Positions 1 through 8,650 are shown, numbered from the stretch's first letter. The stretch: 44,660 bases of DNA from an uncultured Arenicella sp. (GCA_937922925.1 CALAKU010000060.1:1-44660); one strand, 5' to 3'. Made by a program: numbers and translations. Notes: generated by a model not told the origin, from the sequence alone.

Positions 1-302
1 ATCGTAGCTTGATCGGCTTCACTTAAAGCATCATCTATTCTGGTTTGCAGAGATTCCAATTTAGACAGCAATTGTTCTTGGCCTTGCGTTTCACGTTGCA
101 ATTGGAGTAGGTCGTTGGTGATATTCAGCGCAGCCATAATCGCAGTTCGCTCTGTGCCGATAATCTTGCCTGTTTTTTGAATCACCTTCATGCTGTCGTC
201 GAGATACTTTGCGGCTTTGAGCAAATCCTCTTGTTCTTCAGGAGGGCAGGCTACTGAAAAGTCGCGGCCTAAGATGGTGATGTTGACGCCTTTGTTTTGC
301 AT
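1..302 (-). CDS. zapA: Cell division protein ZapA (C-terminus cut by window edge)
   Basis: About 100 residues are visible; the rest lies beyond the left edge. The protein opens MQNKGVNITILGRDFSVACP and continues with the ZapA pattern of a short beta domain followed by a long helix (EEQEDLLKAAKYLDDSMK, then a glutamine-rich coiled coil). ZapA binds FtsZ at midcell and stabilises the Z ring. The start is an ATG 13 bases after the stop of the small coiled-coil gene upstream, so the two are probably co-transcribed. This family and gene order (zapA with a TIGR02449 gene, divergent from ygfB) are usual in Gammaproteobacteria. Confidence 0.9.
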   Translation of the reverse strand, partial: MQNKGVNITILGRDFSVACPPEEQEDLLKAAKYLDDSMKVIQKTGKIIGTERTAIMAALNITNDLLQLQRETQGQEQLLSKLESLQTRIDDALSEADQAT

Positions 303-315
303 GAGTGTGGTCGCT

Positions 316-519
316 TTATTGGTCTTCGAGCAGGCGAAGTTTTTCGACAATTTTTTCCAATCGGTTACAGGCCAATCGGTTCTTTTCTTGTAGCTGAGTT
401 TTTTCAGACAATAACGATTGCTGCTCCGACTTCAGAGATTGGTTCTCTGAACTCAAGCGGCGGCATTCGTTGATCAAGGTTTCAACACGTTGTTCCAAAC
501 CTGAAAAGCTGGCTTGCAT
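316..519 (-). CDS. TIGR02449-type small coiled-coil protein next to zapA
   Basis: A 67-residue protein starting MQASFSGLEQRVETLI. It is almost entirely a heptad-rich coiled coil (LEQRVETLINECRRLSSEN, then repeated L/K/E/Q blocks) and resembles ZapB in design. A longer reading from position 582 exists, but the internal ATG at 519 gives the family's usual length of about 65-70 residues. The position immediately upstream of zapA is typical. The role is inferred from context: a partner in Z-ring organisation. Confidence 0.8.
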   Translation of the reverse strand: MQASFSGLEQRVETLINECRRLSSENQSLKSEQQSLLSEKTQLQEKNRLACNRLEKIVEKLRLLEDQ

Positions 520-565
520 TAGGCAACCCCCATGTCTTTTACTTTGTAGTGTATTTATAGCCTTA

Positions 566-595
566 ATAGTAGGGCGCGGCACTGGGCGGCGTCAA
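566..595 (-). promoter_or_regulatory. Predicted sigma70 promoter for the coiled-coil gene and zapA
   Basis: On the minus strand there is a TTGACG -35 (positions 590-595) and a TACTAT -10 (566-571) separated by 18 bases. The -10 lies about 45 bases before the ATG at 519. It is the best-matching promoter I see in the divergent region with ygfB. This is a sequence match only. Confidence 0.5.
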
Positions 596-698
596 CTCGG
601 GCACGGCTTCATTGTTGCACAATGTAGTGAGCGCTAGGGCCTTGAACAAGGTAAAATCGGGCTCCTCAGCTTATTTTCACCTTTTTTGGGAAGTAGTA

Positions 699-1271
699 AT
701 GACAAGTGGCGATGACCGTAACGGCCAAATTGAGGCGGTATTGGATTTAGCGCAAATTGAACATCAAACCGGCAGTGAGGTGCATGGCATGATTGTGGGC
801 GCCATTTGCAATCATTTGAAAACCGGTTTAACGCCTGATTTACTGCATTTGCTAGAGCCGCAAGCGTCTTCGCAGGAGTCGCGCTTTAAACCCGTTGAGA
901 AAATGCTTTACGATTTGTACCGTGACAATTCAGAGCAATTGTTTGAACACAATGAGGGTTTCAACCTCGTTCTGCCGGATGAGTCGGCCTCTCTTGAAGA
1001 GCGTACGATGGGCATTGCGACTTGGTGCAAAGGGTTTTTACTCGGCTTGTTGTATAACGATAAAGTAAGTGTTGACCAACTGTCAGAAAGCGGCCCAGAA
1101 ATCGCTCGTGATTTTATGGAGATATCCGAAGCTGGTGTGGGTGACGAGAGTGAGCAGCAAGAAGAGTGGGCGTTAGCCGAGCTTGAAGAGTACGTCAAAG
1201 TAGGTGCGCAATTAATCTTTGAATTTATCTACACAGAACGCGCGGCCGATGCGCCACAACAAGCGCACTAA
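699..1271 (+). CDS. ygfB: UPF0149 / YgfB family protein
   Basis: A 190-residue soluble protein beginning MTSGDDRNGQIEAVLDLAQ. It carries family features: an early EVHGMIVGAICN segment (about residues 25-36), the central RTMGIATWCKGFLLGLLY, and an acidic C-terminal helix ending in FIYTE. The ATG at 699 is preferred over the upstream one at 612 because GGGAAG lies just before it and the length then matches the family (about 190). It stands first in ygfB-pepP-ubiH. Its function is not settled; in some gammaproteobacteria YgfB is linked to regulation of cell-wall amidase or stress genes. Confidence 0.85.
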   Translation: MTSGDDRNGQIEAVLDLAQIEHQTGSEVHGMIVGAICNHLKTGLTPDLLHLLEPQASSQESRFKPVEKMLYDLYRDNSEQLFEHNEGFNLVLPDESASLEERTMGIATWCKGFLLGLLYNDKVSVDQLSESGPEIARDFMEISEAGVGDESEQQEEWALAELEEYVKVGAQLIFEFIYTERAADAPQQAH

Positions 1272-1300
1272 GTCGCCGAGTTAGTCTTGCGAAACAACAA

Positions 1301-1336
1301 TAATAAAAGAAACTGTAATAACAAAAGAAACCGTTT
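1301..1336 (+). repeat. 18-bp tandem duplication in the pepP leader
   Basis: Two adjacent 18-base units (1301-1318 and 1319-1336) of the form TAAYAAAAGAAACYGT plus two bases agree at 14 of 18 positions. The second unit ends directly at the pepP ATG. Each unit supplies a purine-rich AAAAGAAA stretch, the only ribosome-binding-like sequence before the gene. It is one of several junction duplications in the window. Confidence 0.6.
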
Positions 1337-2644
1337 ATGAGCCAGGATGTTTACGCGCGTCGTCGCGCAGATTTAGTCAATCAATTGGGCGATAACGATA
1401 TCGTGATCGTGCCAACGGCACCGATAAAATCACGCAATAGCGATGTCGAATATCTTTTTCGCCCCGACAGCGATTTTTACTATCTATGTGGCTTTGAGGA
1501 GCCAGAGGCAGTATTGGTGATTAGCCCCGGGCGCGAGCAGGGTGAGGTGATTATCTTTTGCCGTGAACGCGACCCATTTAAAGAAATGTGGGATGGTCGC
1601 CGCGCTGGTTTGGAAGGCGCGGTTGAGCGCTTTGGCGCGGATGACGCGTTCCCCATTGACGACATTAACGACATTCTTCCCGGAATGATGGAAGAGAAAG
1701 ACAAAGTCTTTACCACCGTCGGGCGTTATCCCGATTTCGATGCGCAACTACTCAGTTGGGTTAACAAGATTAAAGAAGACTGCAAACGCCGGGGCAAACA
1801 CGCGCCCTATGAATTGGTGGATTTGAATCATCTCTTACACGAGATGCGTTTGTTTAAGCGGCGAGATGAAATCGCCCTGATGCGTAAGGCGGGCAAAATG
1901 TCAGCCCAAGGCCATATTCGGGCGATGCAAGTTTGCCGCCCGGGGATGTTCGAATACCAAGTTCAGGCTGAAATGGAGTGCGAGTTTCGCAAAGCGGGAA
2001 GCCATTACAACGCCTATCCATCGATTGTTGCCGGTGGCGAGAACGCCTGCATTTTGCATTACATCGAGAACAATGCCGAACTCAAAGGCGGCGATTTATT
2101 GCTGATCGATGCCGGCGCAGAATTCGGTTGTTATGCCGCGGACATCAGCCGTACCTTTCCAGTCAATGGCAAGTTCAGCGGCGAGCAAAAAGCCTTATAC
2201 GACATTGTGTTGGCGGCGCAGCTAAAGGCATTTGAAAAATGTCACGCAGGCTGTAGCTGGAACGAACCTCACGATGCTGCCGTAGAAATCATAGCCCAAG
2301 GCCTTTTGGATGAAGGCTTATTGCAAGGCAGCTTGGCCGAGGTTTTAGAAAAGCAGAGCTATACCCAGTTCTATATGCATCGCACTGGTCATTGGCTGGG
2401 GCTGGATGTTCACGATGTTGGTGACTACCAGATTGATGAGTCATGGCGTGAATTGGAGCCAGGTATGGTGTTTACCGTGGAGCCGGGTATTTACGTTAGC
2501 CCGGCGGATTCAGTTGACGCTCGTTGGCACAATATTGGTATTCGAATTGAAGACAATATCTTGATCAGAAAAGAAGGCTATGAAAACCTGACGGAAAATG
2601 CGCCAAAAACCGTTGCTGATATTGAGGCCTTGATGGCCGCCTAA
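1337..2644 (+). CDS. pepP: Xaa-Pro aminopeptidase (AMP_N + M24)
   Basis: A 435-residue cytoplasmic metallopeptidase that removes the N-terminal residue before proline. It has an N-terminal AMP_N domain (about residues 1-140) and a C-terminal pita-bread M24 domain. The five metal ligands are visible: D258 and D269 (in LLIDAGAEFG...ADIS), H352 (HRTGHWLGLDVHDVG), E382 (FTVEPGIYV) and E405 (GIRIEDN). The length matches E. coli PepP (441). It is followed after one base by ubiH, giving the conserved ygfB-pepP-ubiH operon. There is no clear Shine-Dalgarno, only the duplicated purine-rich leader. Confidence 0.96.
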   Translation: MSQDVYARRRADLVNQLGDNDIVIVPTAPIKSRNSDVEYLFRPDSDFYYLCGFEEPEAVLVISPGREQGEVIIFCRERDPFKEMWDGRRAGLEGAVERFGADDAFPIDDINDILPGMMEEKDKVFTTVGRYPDFDAQLLSWVNKIKEDCKRRGKHAPYELVDLNHLLHEMRLFKRRDEIALMRKAGKMSAQGHIRAMQVCRPGMFEYQVQAEMECEFRKAGSHYNAYPSIVAGGENACILHYIENNAELKGGDLLLIDAGAEFGCYAADISRTFPVNGKFSGEQKALYDIVLAAQLKAFEKCHAGCSWNEPHDAAVEIIAQGLLDEGLLQGSLAEVLEKQSYTQFYMHRTGHWLGLDVHDVGDYQIDESWRELEPGMVFTVEPGIYVSPADSVDARWHNIGIRIEDNILIRKEGYENLTENAPKTVADIEALMAA

Positions 2645-2645
2645 C

Positions 2646-3866
2646 ATGTCACAGCAAGCCGACATTATGCAAGCCGATATAGTTCAAGCCGACATAGTTC
2701 AAGCCGACATAGTTATTGTAGGCGCAGGTACATTAGGTGCGGCCTTAGCCTTGCGTTTAGCGCAGGTCACCGATTTTTCAATCAAGGTAATCGAACGCGG
2801 CCCAGCATTGGATGAAGCATCAGACCCAAATCAACGAGTTTTTGCGCTAGGCCAATGCGCCGCAACGTTACTTGAGCAGATAGGCGTGTTCAAGCTGCTT
2901 GGTTCTGAGTCTTGTCATCCTTACCAGTCGATGTGCGTTTGGGATGCAGGATCGGCTGGGCAGCTAAATTTTTCGGCGAGTGAAATCGAGCAAACACAGC
3001 TTGGTTGGATGGTCGATGCACAAAAGCTAACGCGGCTGCTGCAACAAGAGCTGGCTAAAACAGCGCGAATCTCCGTAGTTTATGAGCATGAGCTAACAGA
3101 ATTTAAACGTGCCGCCGACACCGCTAAGGTAAGTAGTCAAACGCTCAGTGTGACGACGCCTCTTGCCATCGCAGCCGACGGCGCCAATTCCTGGTTGCGC
3201 CGCGCGGCGAAGATCTTTTCTAATCGAATGCCCTATGGTCAGGCTGGCATCGTCGCTCGTATTTGTACAAGTGAGCCTCATCAACATTGTGCTTGGCAGC
3301 GCTTTTTAGATACTGGCCCGGTGGCGGTTTTACCTTTAGCGAATGGCGATAGCTCGATTGTATGGAGCGCTGATCAACACTATGCAGATCAGTTAATGGC
3401 ATTATGTGAGACTGATTTTGAAATCGCGCTCAGTAAAGCGCTGGATCAACGTCTTGGCGCGGTGAAGTTGAAGACCCAACGCCAATGCTTTCCGTTGGTT
3501 TCGCAATCGGCTAGCCGATATTACCAAGCCAATGTCGCTCTGATTGGCGACGCCGCGCACAGTATTCATCCCTTGGCGGGGCAGGGGGCTAATCTAGGTT
3601 TCAAAGACATAGAGCTGTTAGCGGCTTTGTTAAGCGAGCATTCAACAGAGCAACTAAGGCAAAGGAGTATGTTGGCATTATTGCAGCGTTATCAGCGAGG
3701 CCGAGAAAAAGACAATCGCCAAACCGACTTATTGATGACGGCGCTCTACCAAACCTACAAGGCGAACAACCCTCTCTGGGCATCCTTGCGCGGTCTGGGC
3801 ATGAGCTTGGTCGATAACACGCCAGTCTTGAGAGAGTTATTAGCACGCCAGGCTATGGGTCTGTGA
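2646..3866 (+). CDS. ubiH: UbiH-family FAD monooxygenase with repeat-extended N-terminus
   Basis: A 406-residue flavin hydroxylase of ubiquinone synthesis (UbiH/UbiF/UbiI family). It has the FAD dinucleotide motif IVIVGAGTLG (residues 23-31), a DG motif (AADGANSWL, about 177) and the family signature GDAAHSIHPLAGQGANLG (301-318). Context after ygfB-pepP favours UbiH, the C6 hydroxylase, over its paralogues. Residues 4-23 consist of four copies of QADI(V/M) encoded by a 15-bp tandem array. The natural start was probably MSQQADIVIVGAG, so about 15 residues look like in-frame repeat growth. Confidence 0.88.
   Translation: MSQQADIMQADIVQADIVQADIVIVGAGTLGAALALRLAQVTDFSIKVIERGPALDEASDPNQRVFALGQCAATLLEQIGVFKLLGSESCHPYQSMCVWDAGSAGQLNFSASEIEQTQLGWMVDAQKLTRLLQQELAKTARISVVYEHELTEFKRAADTAKVSSQTLSVTTPLAIAADGANSWLRRAAKIFSNRMPYGQAGIVARICTSEPHQHCAWQRFLDTGPVAVLPLANGDSSIVWSADQHYADQLMALCETDFEIALSKALDQRLGAVKLKTQRQCFPLVSQSASRYYQANVALIGDAAHSIHPLAGQGANLGFKDIELLAALLSEHSTEQLRQRSMLALLQRYQRGREKDNRQTDLLMTALYQTYKANNPLWASLRGLGMSLVDNTPVLRELLARQAMGL
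2655..2714 (+). repeat. 15-bp coding tandem array, four copies, at ubiH start
   Basis: Four head-to-tail 15-base units (starts 2655, 2670, 2685, 2700) of CAAGCCGACATAGTT. The last two are identical; the first differs at the 3' end and the second by one base. They encode QADIM-QADIV-QADIV-QADIV just before the FAD-binding strand. The period is a multiple of three, so the frame is kept. Confidence 0.95.
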
Positions 3867-3890
3867 TCTGGGGGGCTGTAATCTGGTGGA
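3861..3890 (+). repeat. 15-bp tandem duplication over the ubiH stop codon
   Basis: CTGTGATCTGGGGGG (3861-3875) is followed by CTGTAATCTGGTGGA (3876-3890). The first copy contains the ubiH stop TGA. The pair is imperfect (12 of 15 positions match). Confidence 0.6.
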
Positions 3891-3906
3891 TGCGATCGAG
3901 TTTTAT

Positions 3907-4764
3907 CTAGCGGCCCCAGAACGGCTCTAACAGCTCACTCAAATTTACCGGGTAATCATCCGCTGCCGCGGGGTTTAATCGGTCGCCATTGCTGAAGCGT
4001 TTTAATGCCGGGGTTAAAATGTCGACAGCTTCGCTGGAGCGTAAAAACTGGCTAAGTTTTGCGCTCACTACCTCGGGCTGAGCAACCCATACATAGGGAG
4101 GGTAATTTATGCTTTGTTGCAAGCGAATCAATCGCTCGGGATACTTTTTATTGTAGGCTTGAAACACGTGATTGGTCGTGGCGAAGGCAGCGCACTCTTG
4201 CGGCGTTTCGTTAATGGCTGCTTCTTTTTCTATTAACTTGGCGACATTAGAGAAGGTGCGTGTTCGTGCAGAGTGCAGCGGGTTTGTGAACGCGCCTGAG
4301 ATTAGTAAAAAGTCGAGATTGAGGCCGGGTTGCACGCACACATTGCGACCATTTAAATCGGCCATCTCAAACACAGACAGGTCTCGCCTGCGAGCAGCGA
4401 CCACATAACTGATGTCATCCTCGAGTTTCAAGACGGGAACAAAACTGTGCTGATGTATCGCCCAACTCGCAAAATGCGGGGCGGCTAGATAAATGCCTTT
4501 ACGGCCCATGCGCAGGCCTTGTTGGTATTGATGCCAATAGTCAGTGGTCTGTGCCCGATAGTGTGACAATCCAGCCTGCGCTAAAGCGATATTTAAATCG
4601 CGACTTAGATTTGGGAAATCCTCACCTGATACAGGAATATAAAGCGGTAAAGAGCCCGAAGGTTCTGGGTTACTTTGATCGGCCGCCACTGTACCGCACT
4701 TAAAAATAAGGGCGGTAGAAAAGGCGATTAGTGCAAAATAAGCAAGATGAGAAAGACGGCTCAT
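3907..4764 (-). CDS. PhnD-like periplasmic substrate-binding domain protein
   Basis: A 285-residue secreted protein: residues 1-29 look like a signal peptide (MSRLSHLAYFALIAFSTALI, ending near VAA). The mature part has the layout of the phosphate/phosphonate PhnD-like periplasmic-binding fold: an early YIPVSGEDFPNLSRDLN, a central VVAARRRDLSVFEMADLNGRNVC (a 'loop then conserved G' hinge region) and an ECAAFATTNHVFQAY segment. No ABC permease or ATPase lies beside it, so it may be an orphan sensor or scavenging component. The assignment rests on fold-like features only, and the ligand cannot be named. It is divergent from fur. Confidence 0.55.
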   Translation of the reverse strand: MSRLSHLAYFALIAFSTALIFKCGTVAADQSNPEPSGSLPLYIPVSGEDFPNLSRDLNIALAQAGLSHYRAQTTDYWHQYQQGLRMGRKGIYLAAPHFASWAIHQHSFVPVLKLEDDISYVVAARRRDLSVFEMADLNGRNVCVQPGLNLDFLLISGAFTNPLHSARTRTFSNVAKLIEKEAAINETPQECAAFATTNHVFQAYNKKYPERLIRLQQSINYPPYVWVAQPEVVSAKLSQFLRSSEAVDILTPALKRFSNGDRLNPAAADDYPVNLSELLEPFWGR

Positions 4765-4890
4765 AATAAAAAGTGTGATCGGGGCTCTAGGGACTATACA
4801 GATCTGTGTTTAAAAGCCAAAATTTGCCGATGGATAAGGCTCAAAAACTGTTAAAATACACGGCCCGTAATAACGCACCTGCAAAATCTA

Positions 4891-5307
4891 ATGGCGAGTA
4901 GCAAAGACTTAAAAGACGCTGGGCTTAAAACCACCTTGCCTCGACTTAGAATTTTGTCGATTCTCAGCGAAAGCGAAGAACGTCACTTTACTGCCGAGGA
5001 TGTGTACAAAGCGCTGTTGGATGCGGGCGAAGAAATTGCGTTTGCGACGGTTTATCGTGTCTTAACGCAATTTGAAAATGCCGGCTTGGTCTTGCGGCAC
5101 AATTTTGAAGGTGGCCGAGCTGTTTTTGAAATCGATGACGGCAAACATCATGATCACATGGTGTGCGTCAAGTGCAACACGGTGACCGAGTTTTACGATG
5201 CCGAAATCGAAGAACGCCAGCACAGAGTTGCCGAAGAGTATGATTTTGAACTGCAAGATCACTCTTTGTATCTGTACGGGATTTGCGCTAATTGTCGGAA
5301 CGCATAA
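4891..5307 (+). CDS. fur: Ferric uptake regulator Fur
   Basis: A 138-residue iron-responsive repressor. The N-terminal winged helix includes LKTTLPRLRILSIL and the recognition helix FATVYRVLTQFENAGLV (about 51-67). The metal and dimer domain shows HHDHMVCVKC (residues 86-95) and a C-terminal CANC, giving two CXXC pairs (C92/C95 and C132/C135) as in structural-zinc Fur proteins. Its 3' end overlaps the convergent iron permease gene by 20 bases. A matching Fur box lies before the iron-transport operon at 8049-8069, so Fur sits beside its likely target. Confidence 0.96.
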   Translation: MASSKDLKDAGLKTTLPRLRILSILSESEERHFTAEDVYKALLDAGEEIAFATVYRVLTQFENAGLVLRHNFEGGRAVFEIDDGKHHDHMVCVKCNTVTEFYDAEIEERQHRVAEEYDFELQDHSLYLYGICANCRNA

Positions 5308-6937
5308 ATCGAGTTAGTAATATCACAGGGATCAAGCCTGCTGCAACAATCGCCAGTGATGGCAGCGCTGCATCGGCGAGTCTTTCATCGCCAGCGAGTT
5401 CATAGGCCCGCACTGCAAGAGTGTCGAAATTAAAAGGCCGCAGCACTAAGGTCGCTGGCAGCTCCTTCATCACGTCGACAAACACGAGAATAAAGCCGGT
5501 TAAAATGCTATTGCGTAACAACGGCATATGCACTCGTCGAATCACACCAAACGAATTTTCCCCGAGTGAGCGAGCAGACTGTTCCATGCTTGGATGAATA
5601 CGGGCCAAACCGGCTTCGGCGTTGTTAACACCTAAGGCTAGAAATCGCGCTATATAGGCGACGACTAAGGCCACAAGACTGCCGCTAAGGAGTAAGCCTG
5701 TTGAGGTATTCAAATGGAGTCTTGCCCATGCATCAAGCTGGTTATCAAACCAAGCTAACGGTATGAGTACGCCGACGGCGATTACCAAACCGGGTATGGC
5801 GTAGCCTAGGCTCGAAATAGATCGGCACAGTCGAGTAAACCGATTGGGAGAAAATCGAGCGGCGTAGCTTATCAATAGAGCCAGAGCAAGTGTGATACCG
5901 GCGGTGATGCCTGCCAGGCTCAAGGTGTTGCTAAGCAGCTCCCAAAATCGAGCCTGCCAAATCCCATCGATACGCTGTACAGCCCAGAAAAGCAATTGTG
6001 CCATGGGCACCACAAAACCTAATACGAGTGGAATGCAGGTAAGCGCCATGGCTAGCCATTGACGCCAACCATGGAGGGTAATTCGATTGTCCTCGCGACT
6101 CGGCGACTGAGAAAAATAGGCAGCTCGTCGCCGAGCGGCTTTTTCCAGAATCATCAACAGAACAACGAGGCTTAGCAGCATCAGCGACAATTGCGCAGCT
6201 GATTCCACACTGTCTAAACCAAACCAGGTTCGAAAAATGCCAGTGGTAAAAGTGCTAAGGCCAAAATAGCTCACGGCTCCGTAGTCGGCTAAGGTCTCCA
6301 TAATGACTAAAGCCAAGCCTGCGACAATGGCTGGGCGCGCGAGAGGAATGCTGACACGAAAGAAAAACTGGCGTCGATTCGCGCCACTGCTGGCAGCGGC
6401 GTAAGACAGGTTTACCGATTGTTCGCTTAAGGCTGTGCGCGCTAAGAGATACACGTAGGGGTAAAGAACACAGCCCAGTACGAAAATGGCACCGGGCAAA
6501 GAGCGGATGGCCGGGAACCAATAGTCGCCTACTTGCCAACCAAACACAGCGCGAAGTTGTGATTGAATTGGCCCGCTGACATCCAATAAACCGGTATAAG
6601 AATAGGCGGTAATGTAGGCCGGGCTAGCCAGTGGCAAGAGTAAGGCCCAGCTTAAAATGCTTGCGCCGATGAAGCGAAATTGACTGATCGCAATAGCGCT
6701 GGCAACTCCTAAAACGAGGCTTAGAATTGCAACCCCAATCACCAAGATCGCCGTAGTCGATACGTAGTCAGCGAGTACCGTAGTGCGAAGATGCTGCCAA
6801 ATCTGTGGATCGGCTGAGAGGCTTAGTTTGAGTAAGGTAAGTATCGGCAGCACCACGAGCAAGGCCACCAGTAAAGCGCACGCAGGCCATATCAAGCGGG
6901 ATGCGTCGACACGCAGCGGTAACATGATCGGAGCCAT
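5288..6937 (-). CDS. fbpB: Fe(III) ABC transporter permease, fused two-domain FbpB type
   Basis: A 549-residue inner-membrane protein with about twelve hydrophobic helices and two homologous permease halves. This is the fused layout of FbpB/SfuB/FutB ferric permeases. EAA-like loops for the ATPase are visible in each half (near YAAASSGANRRQFFFRVSIPLARPAIVAG and, in the second half, ARSLGENSFGVIRRVHMPLLRNS). It starts 20 bases after the stop of the binding-protein gene. No ATPase gene (fbpC) follows; instead the 3' end runs 20 bases into convergent fur. The partner ATPase must be encoded elsewhere. Confidence 0.92.
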   Translation of the reverse strand: MAPIMLPLRVDASRLIWPACALLVALLVVLPILTLLKLSLSADPQIWQHLRTTVLADYVSTTAILVIGVAILSLVLGVASAIAISQFRFIGASILSWALLLPLASPAYITAYSYTGLLDVSGPIQSQLRAVFGWQVGDYWFPAIRSLPGAIFVLGCVLYPYVYLLARTALSEQSVNLSYAAASSGANRRQFFFRVSIPLARPAIVAGLALVIMETLADYGAVSYFGLSTFTTGIFRTWFGLDSVESAAQLSLMLLSLVVLLMILEKAARRRAAYFSQSPSREDNRITLHGWRQWLAMALTCIPLVLGFVVPMAQLLFWAVQRIDGIWQARFWELLSNTLSLAGITAGITLALALLISYAARFSPNRFTRLCRSISSLGYAIPGLVIAVGVLIPLAWFDNQLDAWARLHLNTSTGLLLSGSLVALVVAYIARFLALGVNNAEAGLARIHPSMEQSARSLGENSFGVIRRVHMPLLRNSILTGFILVFVDVMKELPATLVLRPFNFDTLAVRAYELAGDERLADAALPSLAIVAAGLIPVILLTRFMRSDN

Positions 6938-6957
6938 CGATACGGAGCGGCTTCGGT

Positions 6958-7998
6958 TTACTTCCAGCCTGCTTGATCCATCAATTTGAGAGCCTCTGCA
7001 TTTTTCTCCCCAAGAATATTCAGCGCAATGGTATCGGCTTTAAATTCTCCAAAACCGGTTAACACCGGATGCAGTTCAATGCCGGCGATAACCGGATATT
7101 CAAAATTGCGTTCAGCGTAAATTTGCTGTGCTGAATCGGAGGCCAAAAACTCGATCAGCTTGATCGCATTCTCAGGGTTTGGCGCATTTGTTAAGACCCC
7201 CGCGCCGCTGATATTTACGTGGGTACCACGCCCGCTTTGATTTGGCCAAACGATGCGTATTTTGCTGGCTGCGGCGAAATCATCGGTCTCGGGATCGTCG
7301 CCCAAAAGCCGTGCCAAATAATAAGAATTTGCCACTGCGATTGAGCAGGCTCCCGCGGCCGCGGCTCTTATTTGATCGGTGTCTCCGCCTTGTGGAGATC
7401 GAGCGAGATTCGCAACCAAGCCTTTGGCCCACTCTAGCGTTGCTTGCTCCCCGGAATGGTGTAGCAAAGATGCCGTAAGCGATTGATTGTAGATATTACT
7501 CGATGAGCGTATGCAAATTTGGCCTTGATATGCTGGGTCTGCCAAGGCTTCGTAAGAGTCAATTGAGATTGTGTTCGCCGGATCATTAAGCAAAATCAAA
7601 CGTGCACGCAAGGAGAGCCCAAACCATTGCTGGTCTGGATCGCGATAGCGCGCGGGGATTCTATTAAGCTCACTCGAATTGATCGCTTTAAGCACACCTG
7701 CTGCTTTGGCTCGGTGTAATCGGCCCGCGTCGGTTGTTAGTAGCACATCGGCTGGGCTGTTCGCGCCCTCCGATTGGATGCGGCTTAACAAAGCGTCGGC
7801 TTTACCGCTAATCAAATTTACTTTGATTCCTGTCTGTTGAGTAAACTCGTTGAGCAAAGGAGCCATTAGCGCTTCCTTGCGTGCAGAATAAATATTTACC
7901 TCGCCGGCGGACGCTGTGCCGTCTCGCTGAGCGCCCTGCGGGTCAGCCTGACAGGCCGCAAGGCTAAGCAGTAATACAAAAAAGGCCGCGCGTTTCAT
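6958..7998 (-). CDS. fbpA: Fe(III) ABC transporter substrate-binding lipoprotein, FbpA/FutA type
   Basis: A 346-residue periplasmic iron-binding protein. The chosen ATG (MKRAAFF) is preceded by AGGTG at six bases; a GTG nine bases upstream is less likely. Residues 1-16 form a lipoprotein signal with lipobox LAAC (C16), so it is probably anchored to a membrane. Expected iron-ligand tyrosines are present: Y37 in VNIYSARK and the YY pair at 226-227 in NSYYLARLLG. It is first in a two-gene operon with the fused permease, and a Fur box 50 bases upstream indicates iron repression. Confidence 0.92.
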   Translation of the reverse strand: MKRAAFFVLLLSLAACQADPQGAQRDGTASAGEVNIYSARKEALMAPLLNEFTQQTGIKVNLISGKADALLSRIQSEGANSPADVLLTTDAGRLHRAKAAGVLKAINSSELNRIPARYRDPDQQWFGLSLRARLILLNDPANTISIDSYEALADPAYQGQICIRSSSNIYNQSLTASLLHHSGEQATLEWAKGLVANLARSPQGGDTDQIRAAAAGACSIAVANSYYLARLLGDDPETDDFAAASKIRIVWPNQSGRGTHVNISGAGVLTNAPNPENAIKLIEFLASDSAQQIYAERNFEYPVIAGIELHPVLTGFGEFKADTIALNILGEKNAEALKLMDQAGWK

Positions 7999-8048
7999 TA
8001 GGGACACCTATGGTTAAAGCTGAGATCGAAACTCAATTAGTAAAATGT

Positions 8049-8069
8049 AAATGAGAACCGTTCGCATTT
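8049..8069 (-). promoter_or_regulatory. Fur box upstream of fbpAB
   Basis: Two ten-base arms, AAATGAGAAC and GTTCGCATTT, flank one central C. Nine of ten arm positions are complementary. This is the GAGAAT-N-ATTCTC type of Fur box. It lies about 50 bases before the fbpA ATG on the minus strand and about 150 bases before gcvH on the plus strand, so fbpA is the probable target. Confidence 0.85.
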
Positions 8070-8217
8070 TCAGGAAAGTCGTAAAGGATTGCAAGATAAT
8101 TGTTCAATACAAACAAAAAAAGAGGCTGCATTCACTATAATACGCGTGTTTTGACAAAACCAAATTCCAATTCACGAAGGTCAAAGCGATCAATGTCTGC
8201 AATAAGAGGATAAAACG

Positions 8218-8604
8218 ATGAGCGACACTCCCAACGAACTAAAGTACGCAAAATCTCACGAATGGGCCCGTGCTTTGCCCAACGACATTATTGAAGTCGG
8301 TATTTCTGACTACGCTCAAGAGTCTTTGGGAGACGTAGTGTATGTAGAACTACCTGATATAGGCGATAGCGTCACGGCAGGTGAAGAATGCTGTGCAGTT
8401 GAATCGGTGAAAGCGGCGTCGGATATATACGCGCCAGTCAGTGGTGAAATCGTAGAAGTGAACTCGAGTCTCGACGACGAGCCCGAGCTGTTGAATCAAT
8501 CGCCGTATGGCGATGGTTGGATGTTTCGAATTAAAGCCTCGGCCCTAGAAGATTTAGATGCGCTAATGGACGCCGACGCGTACGAGAATCAAATCGCTGA
8601 TTAA
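8218..8604 (+). CDS. gcvH: Glycine cleavage system H protein
   Basis: A 128-residue lipoyl-carrier protein. The lipoylated lysine is K65 in [14 protein letters not shown]; the surrounding hammerhead fold and YGDGWMFRI segment are typical. It shuttles the aminomethyl group between GcvP, GcvT and lipoamide dehydrogenase. AGAGGA sits at a good distance from the ATG. gcvT and gcvP are not in the window, so here gcvH stands alone with a kinase gene downstream. A TATAAT at 8136-8141 may be its -10, but no convincing -35 pairs with it. Confidence 0.97.
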   Translation: MSDTPNELKYAKSHEWARALPNDIIEVGISDYAQESLGDVVYVELPDIGDSVTAGEECCAVESVKAASDIYAPVSGEIVEVNSSLDDEPELLNQSPYGDGWMFRIKASALEDLDALMDADAYENQIAD

Positions 8605-8650
8605 TTCTAAAAGTCTAAAAAAACTCGAAGTGGAAGAATTAGAAATAACG

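Noticed and set aside
4798-4807. ACAGATCTGT palindrome between the PhnD-like gene and fur
   Set aside because: Only ten bases; does not resemble a Fur box, so no autoregulation claim is made.
8136-8141. TATAAT -10 for gcvH
   Set aside because: Good -10 but the nearest -35-like TTGTTC is 30 bases away, so no full promoter can be claimed.
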